Positions 16,378-24,148 of a stretch of DNA of 41,410 nt are shown here, piece after piece. This DNA comes from Nostoc sp. NMS7 (GTDB taxonomy: Bacteria > Cyanobacteriota > Cyanobacteriia > Cyanobacteriales > Nostocaceae). The notes beneath the pieces were generated by a model. That model was not told where the DNA came from and did not search any database. It worked only from the letters and a program-made list of their open reading frames with translations. Made by a program: the position numbers and the translations under genes. The DNA lies in contig NZ_JABXKJ010000218.1 of the NCBI RefSeq assembly GCF_017115085.1, forward strand, positions 1-41,410, given 5' to 3'. How positions within the stretch are numbered: position 1 is the first letter of the stretch; each line of letters starts with the position of its first letter.

Positions 16378-17922
16378 ATGACAGAAGTGACTCTTCCAGC
16401 TTTAATTCAGCAAATGTTGCAGCCGGGATTTTATCCCCATCCGGTAACAGAACCCATTCAACTAATTCAAACCCACATTTCTTATGTGCTGTTAACTGGA
16501 GATTACGCTTATAAGCTGAAAAAACCTGTGAATTTTGGCTTTTTGGACTTTTCCACGTTGGATAAGCGGCAGCATTTTTGTCAGGAAGAGTTGCGGTTAA
16601 ATCAACGCGGTGCCGGTGAACTGTATTTAGAAGTTTTGCCGATAACTTTGGTAGGGGAGCAATACCAGCTAGGGGGAACGGCTGAGGCTGTAGAATACGT
16701 GCTGAAAATGCGCCAGTTTCCTCAAGAATCGCTATTAAGTTCACTTTTTGAACAGGGGAACTTAAATGAGTCACATTTAGAAGAGTTGGGACGGGTGGTG
16801 GCTAAATACCATGCCGAAGCACAGACGAATGATTATATTAGCAGTTTTGGTGAAGTACCAAAAGTTCGGGCTGCAATTGACGAGAATTATCAGCAAACTG
16901 ATAAATATATTGGTGGTCCGCAGACTCAGGCGCAATTTCTCGAAACAAAGCAATATACAGATAACTTTTTTGCCGAACGTCCAGAATTATTCGCTAGCAG
17001 AATTCAGAACGATTATATTCGTGAATGTCACGGAGATTTACACCTGAGAAATATTGCGCTGTGGCACGACAAAATCTTGCTGTTTGATTGCATTGAGTTT
17101 AATGAGCCGTTTCGCTTTGTCGATGTGATGTATGATGTGGCGTTCACGGTGATGGATTTAGAAGCGCGGCAACGTCAAGATTTGGGTAATGCGTTTTTGA
17201 ATGCCTACGTAGAGCAAACTGGAGACTGGGAAGGCTTACAGGTGTTGCCTTTGTATTTAAGTCGTCAGGCTTATGTCCGGGCTAAGGTAACTTCATTTTT
17301 GCTAGATGATCCGAATGTACCCGCGACGGTAAAGGAAGAAGCGACAAAAACCGCCTCTGATTATTACAAACAGGCTTGGGATTACACTAAACCAAAGCTG
17401 GGACAAGTAATTTTGATGTCCGGGTTGTCGGGTTCTGGTAAAAGTACCACAGCAAGGGGTTTAGCTCGTCAATTGGGAGCAATTCACCTTCGTTCGGATG
17501 CAGTGCGGAAACATTTAGGGGGAATTTCTCTGTGGGAAAAGGGTGGCGATGATTTGTATACACCGGAGATGACCGAGAAAACTTACACACGGCTGTTGGA
17601 ATTGGGAATTATACTGGCTAATCAAGGTTTTTCGGTGATTTTGGATGCCAAGTATGATAAACAGCAGTTACGGCAAGATGCGATCGCTCAAGCTACGAAA
17701 CACCAACTTCCTTTTCAGATTATCCAATGCACAGCACCCCTGGAAGTTCTAAAAGAGCGTTTGAACAATCGCACTGGTGATATTGCTGATGCCACCGCCG
17801 ATTTATTAGCCTCACAAATTAAACAAGCTGAACCTTTCACTGAAGAGGAACAAGCCTACGTAAAGATTTTGGATACAACTCAACCACAACAGGCACAATT
17901 AAAAGCAGTAATTCCCCAATAG
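16378..17922 (+). CDS. Bifunctional aminoglycoside phosphotransferase-like / P-loop kinase protein
   Basis: Two kinase-like domains are fused. The N-terminal part (to about residue 340) is of the APH/choline-kinase fold: HGDLHLRNIALW is the Brenner motif with the catalytic Asp, and LFDCIEFNEPFRFVDV the metal-binding region. The C-terminal part begins at GLSGSGKSTTARGLARQLG, a Walker A P-loop of the gluconate kinase/zeta-toxin-like class, with a later VILDAKYDK and RLNNR. Proteins of this architecture are common in bacteria but the substrate is unknown. The length of 514 residues is typical. The gene follows the rplY terminator and is 13 bp ahead of the next gene, so those two are probably co-transcribed. 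Confidence 0.88.
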   Translation: MTEVTLPALIQQMLQPGFYPHPVTEPIQLIQTHISYVLLTGDYAYKLKKPVNFGFLDFSTLDKRQHFCQEELRLNQRGAGELYLEVLPITLVGEQYQLGGTAEAVEYVLKMRQFPQESLLSSLFEQGNLNESHLEELGRVVAKYHAEAQTNDYISSFGEVPKVRAAIDENYQQTDKYIGGPQTQAQFLETKQYTDNFFAERPELFASRIQNDYIRECHGDLHLRNIALWHDKILLFDCIEFNEPFRFVDVMYDVAFTVMDLEARQRQDLGNAFLNAYVEQTGDWEGLQVLPLYLSRQAYVRAKVTSFLLDDPNVPATVKEEATKTASDYYKQAWDYTKPKLGQVILMSGLSGSGKSTTARGLARQLGAIHLRSDAVRKHLGGISLWEKGGDDLYTPEMTEKTYTRLLELGIILANQGFSVILDAKYDKQQLRQDAIAQATKHQLPFQIIQCTAPLEVLKERLNNRTGDIADATADLLASQIKQAEPFTEEEQAYVKILDTTQPQQAQLKAVIPQ

Positions 17923-17935
17923 CTTTTTTTACTCT

Positions 17936-18442
17936 ATGGCAGACAAAAAGAACGACTTTTTCAGTATTTCTCCCAGTTTCTTTTCTCAGCTGTTATTTGG
18001 GGCATTTTTAATATTTATATTAATAATGACCGGCTCCGCACCAGCCCTGAGCATCTTCTTAGGTATCACCGGGGGTTTCATCTTAAGCTGGATCACAAGT
18101 GTAACCAATAATAGCACCGAGGCTCCAACTGTAGCCTCCTCTGATGGTGTGGATACAGCATTGAAATACTGGTTATTTTTCATGCTGGGCTTTGTATATT
18201 TGGGGTATCCAGCCCCCATGAGTATCTTGCTAGGTGGAATAGGCGCTTTAGCTGGAGGCTGGATTACTGCTTGGTGGGGAAGTAAGGAACCAACTAGAAC
18301 TCAGTTGCTAGTTGAAGAGTCAGAAGAGGGCGAAGTTGAACTAACGAACGAGAGGATTAACAAACGGCAAACAAGAAGAAGCGCCCGCCGTTACCGTCGC
18401 AGTCCGGGAAATAGTTTCAATTTCAGGTTTTGGGAAAAGTAA
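17936..18442 (+). CDS. Cyanobacterial membrane protein of unknown function (168 aa)
   Basis: Two pairs of membrane segments are visible: LLFGAFLIFILIMTGSAPAL with SIFLGITGGFILSWIT, and a second, similar pair (YWLFFMLGFVYLGYPAP, SILLGGIGALAGGWITAWWG). This suggests an internal duplication. A soluble tail is first acidic (EESEEGEVE) and then highly basic (RRSARRYRRSPG). It begins 13 bp after the kinase-like gene. No catalytic motif is seen and no function is assigned. Confidence 0.78.
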   Translation: MADKKNDFFSISPSFFSQLLFGAFLIFILIMTGSAPALSIFLGITGGFILSWITSVTNNSTEAPTVASSDGVDTALKYWLFFMLGFVYLGYPAPMSILLGGIGALAGGWITAWWGSKEPTRTQLLVEESEEGEVELTNERINKRQTRRSARRYRRSPGNSFNFRFWEK

Positions 18443-18448
18443 TAATTT

Positions 18449-18555
18449 GGGCATTGGGCATTGGGCATTGGGCAATAATGTTCTTCTTCCCCTGCTTCTT
18501 TCTTAGTCCCTACTCCTCAGCCCAGTCCCCATTCCCAATGCCCCATTCCCCATTC
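18449..18555 (+). repeat. GGGCATT heptanucleotide repeats and inverted counterpart
   Basis: The units GGGCATT are repeated at about 18449-18473, and the complementary CCCAATGCCCCATTCCCC occurs at about 18532-18550. This allows a large hairpin between the membrane protein gene and the YdcF-family gene. The same tandem family occurs at 23972-24003. Confidence 0.75.
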
Positions 18556-18560
18556 GCATT

Positions 18561-19352
18561 ATGTTTTTATATCTATCCAAATTACTACCACTATTTTTTT
18601 ATCCACTGGGATTAGCCTGTGTCAGCTTGGTTGTAGCATTAGTAACGTTGTGGAAAAGACCGCGTACTGCGGCGATCGCAATTGCTTTTGCCCTAACTTT
18701 ATTGCTATTTTGTAGTAATGCTTGGATAGCTAAATCATTAGTGCGATCGCTAGAATGGCAAAATCTCCCACCCGCGCAAATACCAGTTGCAGAAGCGATT
18801 GTGGTTTTAGGTGGCGCAACTAAATCAGCTTTTCCCCCAAGACCGACTGTAGATTTGAGTGAAGCAGGCGACCGCGTGATTTATGCCGCACAACTATATC
18901 GCCAGAAAAAAGCGCCTATAATCATTCTCAGCGGAGGTCGCATTGATTGGCGTGGAGGTGGTTCACCAGAGTCGGCAGATATGGCAACAATACTTACATC
19001 TATTGGTATTCCATCTGAGGCGATTATCCAAGAACCTGAATCTCTGAATACTTATCAAAATGCAGTGAATGTCCGAAAAATTTTGTCATCTCGTGGCATT
19101 CGTCAGGTATTATTAATTACTTCCGCAATGCACATGCCGCGATCGCTTCAGATTTTCCAGCGTCAAGGAATTAATGTAATTCCTGCACCGACTGACTTTC
19201 TTGTGAGTGAAGGTGAGTTGCAAGAACTCGGCAGCACTCCCAAAGCCGCTATACTAAATTTATTACCTGATACCGACAACTTACACCAATTTACCAGCGC
19301 TTTAAAAGAGTACATTGGTTCTTTTATCTATCGCTTACGCGGTTGGCTTTAA
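18561..19352 (+). CDS. YdcF/ElyC-family membrane protein (DUF218)
   Basis: The N-terminus has two membrane helices (LLPLFFYPLGLACVSLVVAL and AIAIAFALTLLLFCSNAW). The DUF218 domain follows: PVAEAIVVLGGAT with its Gly-rich loop, ERTYAA-like region DRVIYAAQLYRQ, IIILSGG, ESADMATIL, and QVLLITSAMHMPRSLQIFQR. Members such as SanA and ElyC affect the cell envelope in enterobacteria; the exact activity here is unknown. The length of 263 residues fits. The ATG at 18561 is well placed ahead of the first membrane helix. It is in the same direction as the genes upstream but separated by a repeat hairpin. Confidence 0.87.
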   Translation: MFLYLSKLLPLFFYPLGLACVSLVVALVTLWKRPRTAAIAIAFALTLLLFCSNAWIAKSLVRSLEWQNLPPAQIPVAEAIVVLGGATKSAFPPRPTVDLSEAGDRVIYAAQLYRQKKAPIIILSGGRIDWRGGGSPESADMATILTSIGIPSEAIIQEPESLNTYQNAVNVRKILSSRGIRQVLLITSAMHMPRSLQIFQRQGINVIPAPTDFLVSEGELQELGSTPKAAILNLLPDTDNLHQFTSALKEYIGSFIYRLRGWL

Positions 19353-19445
19353 TCAAGTTAGGAGTTCTTAGAAAGTTAGGAGTTAGGAGTTATGAGTTAT
19401 TAATTATAAACTAGGGTAATTGCCTGAATTCAAAACTCCATATTC

Positions 19446-19473
19446 TGTACAGACGCGATGAATCGCGTCTCTC
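19446..19473 (+). repeat. Dispersed palindromic repeat (GAGACGCGAT family)
   Basis: CTGTACAGACGCGATGAATC followed by GCGTCTCTCC is an intergenic copy of the repeat that also lies twice inside mutL and at 24058-24092. It lies just before a small conserved gene, whose annotated start could be wrongly extended into it. Confidence 0.8.
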
Positions 19474-19490
19474 CCCACTCAATTAACTTT

Positions 19491-19712
19491 ATGTCTAAAA
19501 ATTTACCTTATATTATGCCATCTCCTCAACCTCAAGTTGAGGAAGCTTTTGCCTCTTACCAAACAACCCACCAGTTTTACCACGAAGTTCGTTCACGGTC
19601 AGAGTTTCAGCGTTATTGTGAATGGTATTATACAACAGCAGAGCAGCACCGCCAAGAGCTTAAAAGAATGCGCGGCGAACTGAATATTTTCCAGTGGTTT
19701 CGCCGCCGATAA
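19491..19712 (+). CDS. Small conserved cyanobacterial protein (73 aa)
   Basis: From the ATG at 19491 the product is MSKNLPYIMPSPQPQVEEAF and continues with ASYQTTHQFYHEVRSRSEFQ, RYCEWYYTTAEQHRQELKRM and NIFQWFRRR. It is soluble, charged and mostly helical, rich in Tyr, Trp and Arg. The frame opens earlier at 19458, but those 11 residues (MNRVSPHSINF) come from the dispersed repeat and are unlikely to be part of the protein. An alternative start is the ATG of MPSPQ. I know it as a conserved Nostocales protein without function. It converges with ftrV, with only a few bases between stops. Confidence 0.72.
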   Translation: MSKNLPYIMPSPQPQVEEAFASYQTTHQFYHEVRSRSEFQRYCEWYYTTAEQHRQELKRMRGELNIFQWFRRR

Positions 19713-19717
19713 GTGAT

Positions 19718-19939
19718 TTATATGACCTCTAACTCATTTTCACGTAAATGGGCTTTAAACTTTTTACTAAACTGGACTACAAACGGCAAATTAGCGCTTA
19801 CGGGTCTGTCTCGCCATTGGGTGGCAATACCTACTACATCGCCTTCAGTGCCTTTGATGTCAAAAGGCTGATTACGATGTTCAGGATGATGATACACTAC
19901 TACCGACTCTTTAACGCGGACGCGATCGCCAACTTTCAT
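19718..19939 (-). CDS. ftrV: Ferredoxin-thioredoxin reductase, variable chain
   Basis: The sequence MKVGDRVRVKESVVVYHHPE then FDIKGTEGDVVGI, GRP-like RPVSANLPFVVQFSKKFKAH and LRENELEVI is the FTR variable subunit. It is an SH3-like barrel that supports the catalytic [4Fe-4S] subunit FtrC as it passes electrons from ferredoxin to thioredoxin in light-dependent regulation. The ATG at 19939 gives the usual length (73 residues). The open frame runs on to 19972, but the extra MEKLMLGVNVV is not typical. HIP1 overlaps the 5' part. ftrC is not nearby, as is common in cyanobacteria. Confidence 0.93.
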   Translation of the reverse strand: MKVGDRVRVKESVVVYHHPEHRNQPFDIKGTEGDVVGIATQWRDRPVSANLPFVVQFSKKFKAHLRENELEVI

Positions 19940-20099
19940 AACAACATTTACACCTAGCATTAGCTTTTCCACAAGTATCTGCTACAAAATATATGATTAA
20001 ATCGCTTAGAATTTGATTTAATCAGCTATTTCTTGACGCTTCATCGGGGTAAGACGGCGTATTTAACCCTCTGCGTCCAAGCAAGGCAGTGCGTTCTAG

Positions 20100-20180
20100 C
20101 GACTGCCGCACGTCTTAGGAATCCGTGCGTACTTTTTTAAGTTTTTTGCCGCGTTAATATCTATCGCCCTTACCCTCCAT
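20100..20180 (-). pseudogene. TnpB (IS200/IS605 family) C-terminal remnant
   Basis: In the minus strand the codons from 20180 to 20100 read ...RAIDINAAKNLKKYARIPKT and then CGSR with a stop. DINAAKNL is the hallmark of the TnpB/Fanzor-type C-terminus (normally after the zinc ribbon and ...DRD). Upstream in the same frame the zinc-ribbon part is degraded, with a stop a few codons earlier. The following 70 bp (20033-20100), with GACGCTTCATCGGGGTAAGA and nearby inverted pieces, may be the element's right end and guide-RNA scaffold. It is a relic only. Confidence 0.65.
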
Positions 20181-20298
20181 CTTTACCCCAAAAGCAGGGA
20201 AATGGAAGGAAATAAGCCGATATCAGATGTGCTTAGTACTTTGACAACATATCTAACCCTTTTATCTTGACTCTAGGATGTTCCCCAGGTCAACTCTT

Positions 20299-20529
20299 TC
20301 ACCCATTTTTGTGCATAGCAGATGCACTGGCAATTTCTTCGCCAGTTTCCAGATTCCAGAGTTTGAGTGTGTTGTCCAATGAAGCAGAAATCACCTGTTT
20401 GCCATCGGGGGTGAGGGCTACTGCATTTACCCAATTGCTATGACCTGCAAGGGTGAGAAGTAAACTTCCGCCGGGGGAAATTAAGTTAGATGTTAACGGA
20501 CGCAACCCTGATTTTCTTCTTAGGGGCAA
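20299..20529 (-). pseudogene. WD40 repeat protein fragment
   Basis: About one and a half WD40 blades are visible: LLLTLAGHSNWVNAVALTPD followed by GKQVISASLDNTLKLWNLET and GEEIAS. Nostoc WD40 proteins of this type normally contain many such blades, often behind NB-ARC or peptidase domains. Here the piece begins at PLRRKSGLRPL, which looks like unrelated sequence, and ends with ASAMHKNG. It lies between the TnpB remnant and repeat-rich DNA. It is a gene fragment and not a functional protein. Confidence 0.7.
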
Positions 20530-20975
20530 TACCCTGCGGTCAGCCTTCGTCTACATGAATTGCCCCTACCGTGTGTAGTTTTTTTTTAATGCAAAGGCAC
20601 GCAGTGTTTTGCCAAGTAGTGCAAGATGTGATGTAAAGTTATGTGTGGTGCGATCGCTTCACAGTATCAGATCACCAGTTAAACCGTCACTCTGAATGCA
20701 GAAACTATCTTGAGTTATATCTTGCACCTGCCTATCCCGCCTGAGAATAAATTCTCAGGCTAATAGCCCAAGTCCACTAAGCGTGGACTACAACCATTAT
20801 TTAGTACAGAACACCACAAAAAGGGTATGGAATTTAATAATTCGTAGGTTGGGTAGAACTTAAGTGTTACCCAACATCAAGTCTGAATATTTCGGAACCC
20901 CTTTTACAGTGACGTGTACTTAGTCTTCTTTAGAAGACTTTAGCTATAAGCCTCAGAATTCATTCTGAGGCGGTC
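20530..20975. other. Intergenic repeats between the WD40 fragment and the minisatellite
   Basis: This holds two short hairpins, GCCTGAGAATAAATTCTCAGGC (20739-20760, arms GCCTGAGAAT and ATTCTCAGGC) and CCTCAGAATTCATTCTGAGG (20951-20970). It also holds a repeat with GTTGGGTAG and ACCCAACA (20850-20876). All belong to types scattered through Nostoc genomes. No gene is supported. Confidence 0.6.
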
Positions 20976-20994
20976 GTGGGGACTGGTGCAAGTT

Positions 20995-21210
20995 CTGAGT
21001 TGAGCAACATCCCGATTGGAGTAGTTCCCATTACGACTGGAGTGGTTCCGGTTACGACTGGAGTGGTTCCGGTTACGACTGGAGTGGTTCCCATTACGAC
21101 TAGAGTGGTTCTCGTTAAGACTGGAGTGGTTCCCATCACAACTGGAGTGATTCCCGTCACAACTGGAGTGGTTCCGGTTACAACTGGAGTGGTTCCCATT
21201 ACGACTGAGA
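20995..21210. repeat. Degenerate 21-bp minisatellite (about nine units)
   Basis: The unit is approximately GGTTACGACTGGAGTGGTTC (21 bp with the final C), with variants such as CATTACGACT, CATCACAACT and CGTCACAACT. Because 21 is a multiple of three, reading frames stay open on both strands, giving heptad peptides (VVPVTTG on plus, TTPVVTG-like on minus). No start site, signal or flanking domain marks either frame as a real gene. It is read as noncoding. Confidence 0.8.
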
Positions 21211-21296
21211 TGACTAATATTTAAACATTGCTCATCAACATCCTAATTTTTGTGACTAACAATAGACAAGAAACCGACGATAGTTGTTACTGTAAG

Positions 21297-23297
21297 CTAC
21301 TTCCCAGGCGGACACACTTGCTGCACTCTTTGGGGAAATTGCCGACACATCTGCTGGAATCCTTGAGGATTAATTTGCCACCAAGCAAATAATCCCATTG
21401 TACCCCCCACAAGCAACGCCAACACTACCCCCAGCCTTACCAAACCTTTACCCAGCTTAGGTTTTCTAATTAAAGTTGGTAGGATTATTGGGCTTGTAAA
21501 TGGTTCCTCGGAAATATCCAAATCTAGATCCAAATCTAAATCCAAATCTAGATCCAAATCTAGCAACGATCGCGAACTTTCTGTCAAAGAAATAGGTTCT
21601 TCTAGTTCCTCTAGTTCCTCTTGTTCTTTTTGTATTTCTGCTTCTATAATCTCTTCTGGCAACGCCGGAGTCACAGGTACTAAGTATTCTGGGGAAACAC
21701 GGTAATAAGTGAGAACAACCGACGTATTATCATGCCCATTTTTTTCGTTTGCCAAATTAATCCAGTTCGCAACAGCATCTTCAACTGTCAATTCACCTGT
21801 TAACACAGGTATTGCATAATTCTGCCAAGATTGTTCCACCCAGTTATTATCACTTAAACCATCAGAACACAGTAGTAATATGCCATCTTCTTCCACAATC
21901 AATCGCTGAACCTTGAGACGCAAAGATTCTGCATCTTTTGTCCCCAAGGCTTGAGTTAAAGCACTAGCATCTGCTCTCAAAATTGCTTTTCGATACAAGC
22001 TTTGACCAAGGCGTACCTCACGCGTTGCCACATCATCATCGACTGTGAGTAGCTGACAATAATTGCGAGTAATCCAATAGGCACGGCTATCGCCAATATT
22101 AGCCAAGTAAAGTTCATGGGTATTATTTGATTGCCAGCCAGTACTCGTCTGCACTCGTTGGGGAACTTGCACCGCCATGACAATAGTTGTAGCCATGCGT
22201 TCTTTGCCTTGGCGTTTTTGTTGGTTATTGCGGGCAGAAATCAGATTATTTATTACCCGCAAGCTTGCTTCTAATTGTTCCTGCAACAACTCTGGTGATA
22301 CAAGTACAGTTTGTTCTGTTACCTCCGTTAGGAAGGCGCGAATTTGTAACTTTACAGACTGCACTGCCAACTTACTCGCAACTTCCCCGCCTTCATGTCC
22401 GCCAATGCCATCGCAAACAATCGACAAGTGAGGCAATAAAGGTTCATCTAAATCAGTTAAAGCATTGGGGTAGCAAGCATCTTCATTTTGCGCCATAACT
22501 GGGCCAATATCTGTGGAGCCTGCCACCTTTAGAACTAATGGCAATTCTGCCGCCGATGCCAGTAGTAAATTATTGAGTTGAATATTAATAGCTTCTAACT
22601 CAACCTCAGTTTCACACATCTGCTGGACTATATTTTCTAACCCTTTAGCTACTGATGCCTTTGCAGACGCTACCCAAAACCGCCAACACTGTCCTAGATT
22701 TTGTAAACTCAGCTTCTCATCTGCTGGTGTTTGGTAGAGTTCCAACAGGCGCACACACCAACCTTCGACTCTCAAATTATCTACTACCAGTAAACTGCGG
22801 CTAAGTCCCAATTCTGATAAAGGCGTCCAAAGTTGGAGAATTTGCCACAGCCAATAAACTTGTCGTACCGCCGTTGCTTGCTCCCATGCCTCAACAATAG
22901 TTGGATAGATATTTCCGGTCTCATCTATCGGCACATTTTCTAATAAGAGGATATCAGTTGTATCTCCCTCAAGGTAACAAGCAAACCCATAAGCCTGGGG
23001 CAAATGCAACCGCTCTTGATATAACCGTAGATAAGGAATTACTTCTTTTGGCAATTCTTCAGGTACATCTGGCGGCAGTCCCGGTTGAGTATCCAGCCAA
23101 ATTTGGTGACTAATTACTTCGTATCTATCTGCAACCTTTGTACCTGCTGGGATTTGAGCAGACAATGAGCCAGTAGCCCAAAGATAGCGGTGAACTAAAG
23201 GAGTTTGGCAACTGGCACAAAAACTATCTCCCATAGGATTAATGGGGCTATTACAGCTTGGATTTATACAATAAACTATCAGTTGAGTAGAAATCAT
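21297..23297 (-). CDS. PP2C-type serine/threonine phosphatase with zinc-ribbon N-terminus and C-terminal membrane anchor
   Basis: Two CxxC pairs form an N-terminal zinc ribbon (CINPSCNSP, CASCQTP). A region resembling an inactive protein-kinase-like domain follows (about residues 50-240). The PP2C domain (about 255-520) has the metal-binding motifs TDIGPVMAQNEDACYPN, CDGIGGHEGGEVAS, ANIGDSRAYW and LLCSDGLSDN. After it come a Glu-rich linker, a DL repeat (DLDLDLDLDLDLDLD), and one membrane helix near the C-terminus (VRLGVVLALLVGGTMGLFAW). It removes phosphate from Ser/Thr residues, with the C-terminus anchored. The DL repeat is encoded by hexamer repeats at about 21519-21562. Full-length; no operon partner is visible. 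Confidence 0.9.
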   Translation of the reverse strand: MISTQLIVYCINPSCNSPINPMGDSFCASCQTPLVHRYLWATGSLSAQIPAGTKVADRYEVISHQIWLDTQPGLPPDVPEELPKEVIPYLRLYQERLHLPQAYGFACYLEGDTTDILLLENVPIDETGNIYPTIVEAWEQATAVRQVYWLWQILQLWTPLSELGLSRSLLVVDNLRVEGWCVRLLELYQTPADEKLSLQNLGQCWRFWVASAKASVAKGLENIVQQMCETEVELEAINIQLNNLLLASAAELPLVLKVAGSTDIGPVMAQNEDACYPNALTDLDEPLLPHLSIVCDGIGGHEGGEVASKLAVQSVKLQIRAFLTEVTEQTVLVSPELLQEQLEASLRVINNLISARNNQQKRQGKERMATTIVMAVQVPQRVQTSTGWQSNNTHELYLANIGDSRAYWITRNYCQLLTVDDDVATREVRLGQSLYRKAILRADASALTQALGTKDAESLRLKVQRLIVEEDGILLLCSDGLSDNNWVEQSWQNYAIPVLTGELTVEDAVANWINLANEKNGHDNTSVVLTYYRVSPEYLVPVTPALPEEIIEAEIQKEQEELEELEEPISLTESSRSLLDLDLDLDLDLDLDLDISEEPFTSPIILPTLIRKPKLGKGLVRLGVVLALLVGGTMGLFAWWQINPQGFQQMCRQFPQRVQQVCPPGK
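21519..21562 (-). repeat. Hexanucleotide repeat encoding Asp-Leu repeat in the phosphatase
   Basis: Alternating TCCAAATCTA and GATCCAAATC blocks make a short in-frame microsatellite whose translation is (DL)n. Its length is likely to vary between strains by slippage in steps that keep the frame. Confidence 0.75.
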
Positions 23298-23532
23298 AAA
23301 AATATAAATTATAAGAAACCAATCAACTCATGAACTTCGATTAACTTTACCTGGCAATGACTTGAAAGCTAGAATAGACTGGATTTGTGTACCGCTAGCT
23401 ACACCTTGTGACTGAAATTAATCAAAATTATTGGTAAAAAAACCAAGTTTTGCTTTTTGTAAATAACTTACGTCTGGCTGTATCTAATCGTAGAAATGCA
23501 TTTACGTCAATGTAGAGGCTAAGAATGGCACT

Positions 23533-23967
23533 ATGCCAAGTTTTACCTTAATCTGGCTTCTGGCAGGAGCAGTTCTGTGTCTAATGGAATTGTTCTTACC
23601 ATCGGCGTTTGTCGCCTTCATGATGGGAGTTAGCGCTTTTGTGGTGGCGCTGCTGTCTGGAGTGGGTTTAGGAAGTGTATGGTTGCAAATTGTGGTTTGG
23701 CTGTTGGTTTCCACAGCACTAATCGTGCTTTCCCGTCGGTTTTTGCAACCGCGACAACGCAAATCTAAAATTCGGGATGCAGTCATAGCTGAAACCTTAA
23801 CAGAAATCCTGCCTGGGAAAACAGGGCGGGTGCGGTATGAGGGAAATTCTTGGCAAGCAAGATGTGACGATGACAAATTTACTGTACCACCCCACCAAAG
23901 AGTTTATGTGGTTAGGCGAGAAGGTACTACCTTGATTGTGATACCAGAAAATTTGTTGAATTCTTAG
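23533..23967 (+). CDS. NfeD family membrane protein
   Basis: Three membrane helices (IWLLAGAVLCLMELFLPSAF, VAFMMGVSAFVVALLSGVGL, LQIVVWLLVSTALIVLS) are followed by a small OB-fold-like beta domain (LPGKTGRVRYEGNSWQARCD, VPPHQRVYVVRREGTTLIVI). This is the short NfeD type, which partners with stomatin-like SPFH proteins. The gene for such a protein is next, 182 bp downstream on the same strand. Together they form a membrane-associated complex of uncertain job. The 144-residue length is normal. The region between the two genes is filled with GGGCATT repeats. Confidence 0.88.
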   Translation: MPSFTLIWLLAGAVLCLMELFLPSAFVAFMMGVSAFVVALLSGVGLGSVWLQIVVWLLVSTALIVLSRRFLQPRQRKSKIRDAVIAETLTEILPGKTGRVRYEGNSWQARCDDDKFTVPPHQRVYVVRREGTTLIVIPENLLNS

Positions 23968-23971
23968 TTAT

Positions 23972-24003
23972 TGGGCATTGGGCATTGGGCATTGGGCATT
24001 GGG
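23972..24003 (+). repeat. TGGGCAT heptanucleotide tandem repeat
   Basis: Four to five units of TTGGGCA are directly repeated between the NfeD and paraslipin genes. The same family occurs at 18449. Confidence 0.85.
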
Positions 24004-24057
24004 AATAAATTAATCTCTACTTCTTCATCTGCCCCACTCTTAACTTCTAACTCCAAA

Positions 24058-24092
24058 CTCCTGGAGAGACGCGATTAATCGCGTCTCTCCAA
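24058..24092 (+). repeat. Dispersed palindromic repeat (GAGACGCGATTAATCGCGTCTC)
   Basis: This is the best palindromic copy of the family: GAGACGCGATTA meets TAATCGCGTCTC over a shared centre, flanked by CTCCTGG and CCAAACTCC. It is identical in its core to the copies inside mutL at 4701 and 5148. Confidence 0.85.
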
Positions 24093-24148
24093 ACTCCAAA
24101 CTCCTAACTTCCCTCCCCTTCCCTTTATTAAAAATCAGGAGATTCACA

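Noticed and set aside
20960..21224. Two heptad-repeat proteins, one on each strand
   Set aside because: Both frames result from a 21-bp tandem repeat; neither has a ribosome-binding site or a flanking domain.
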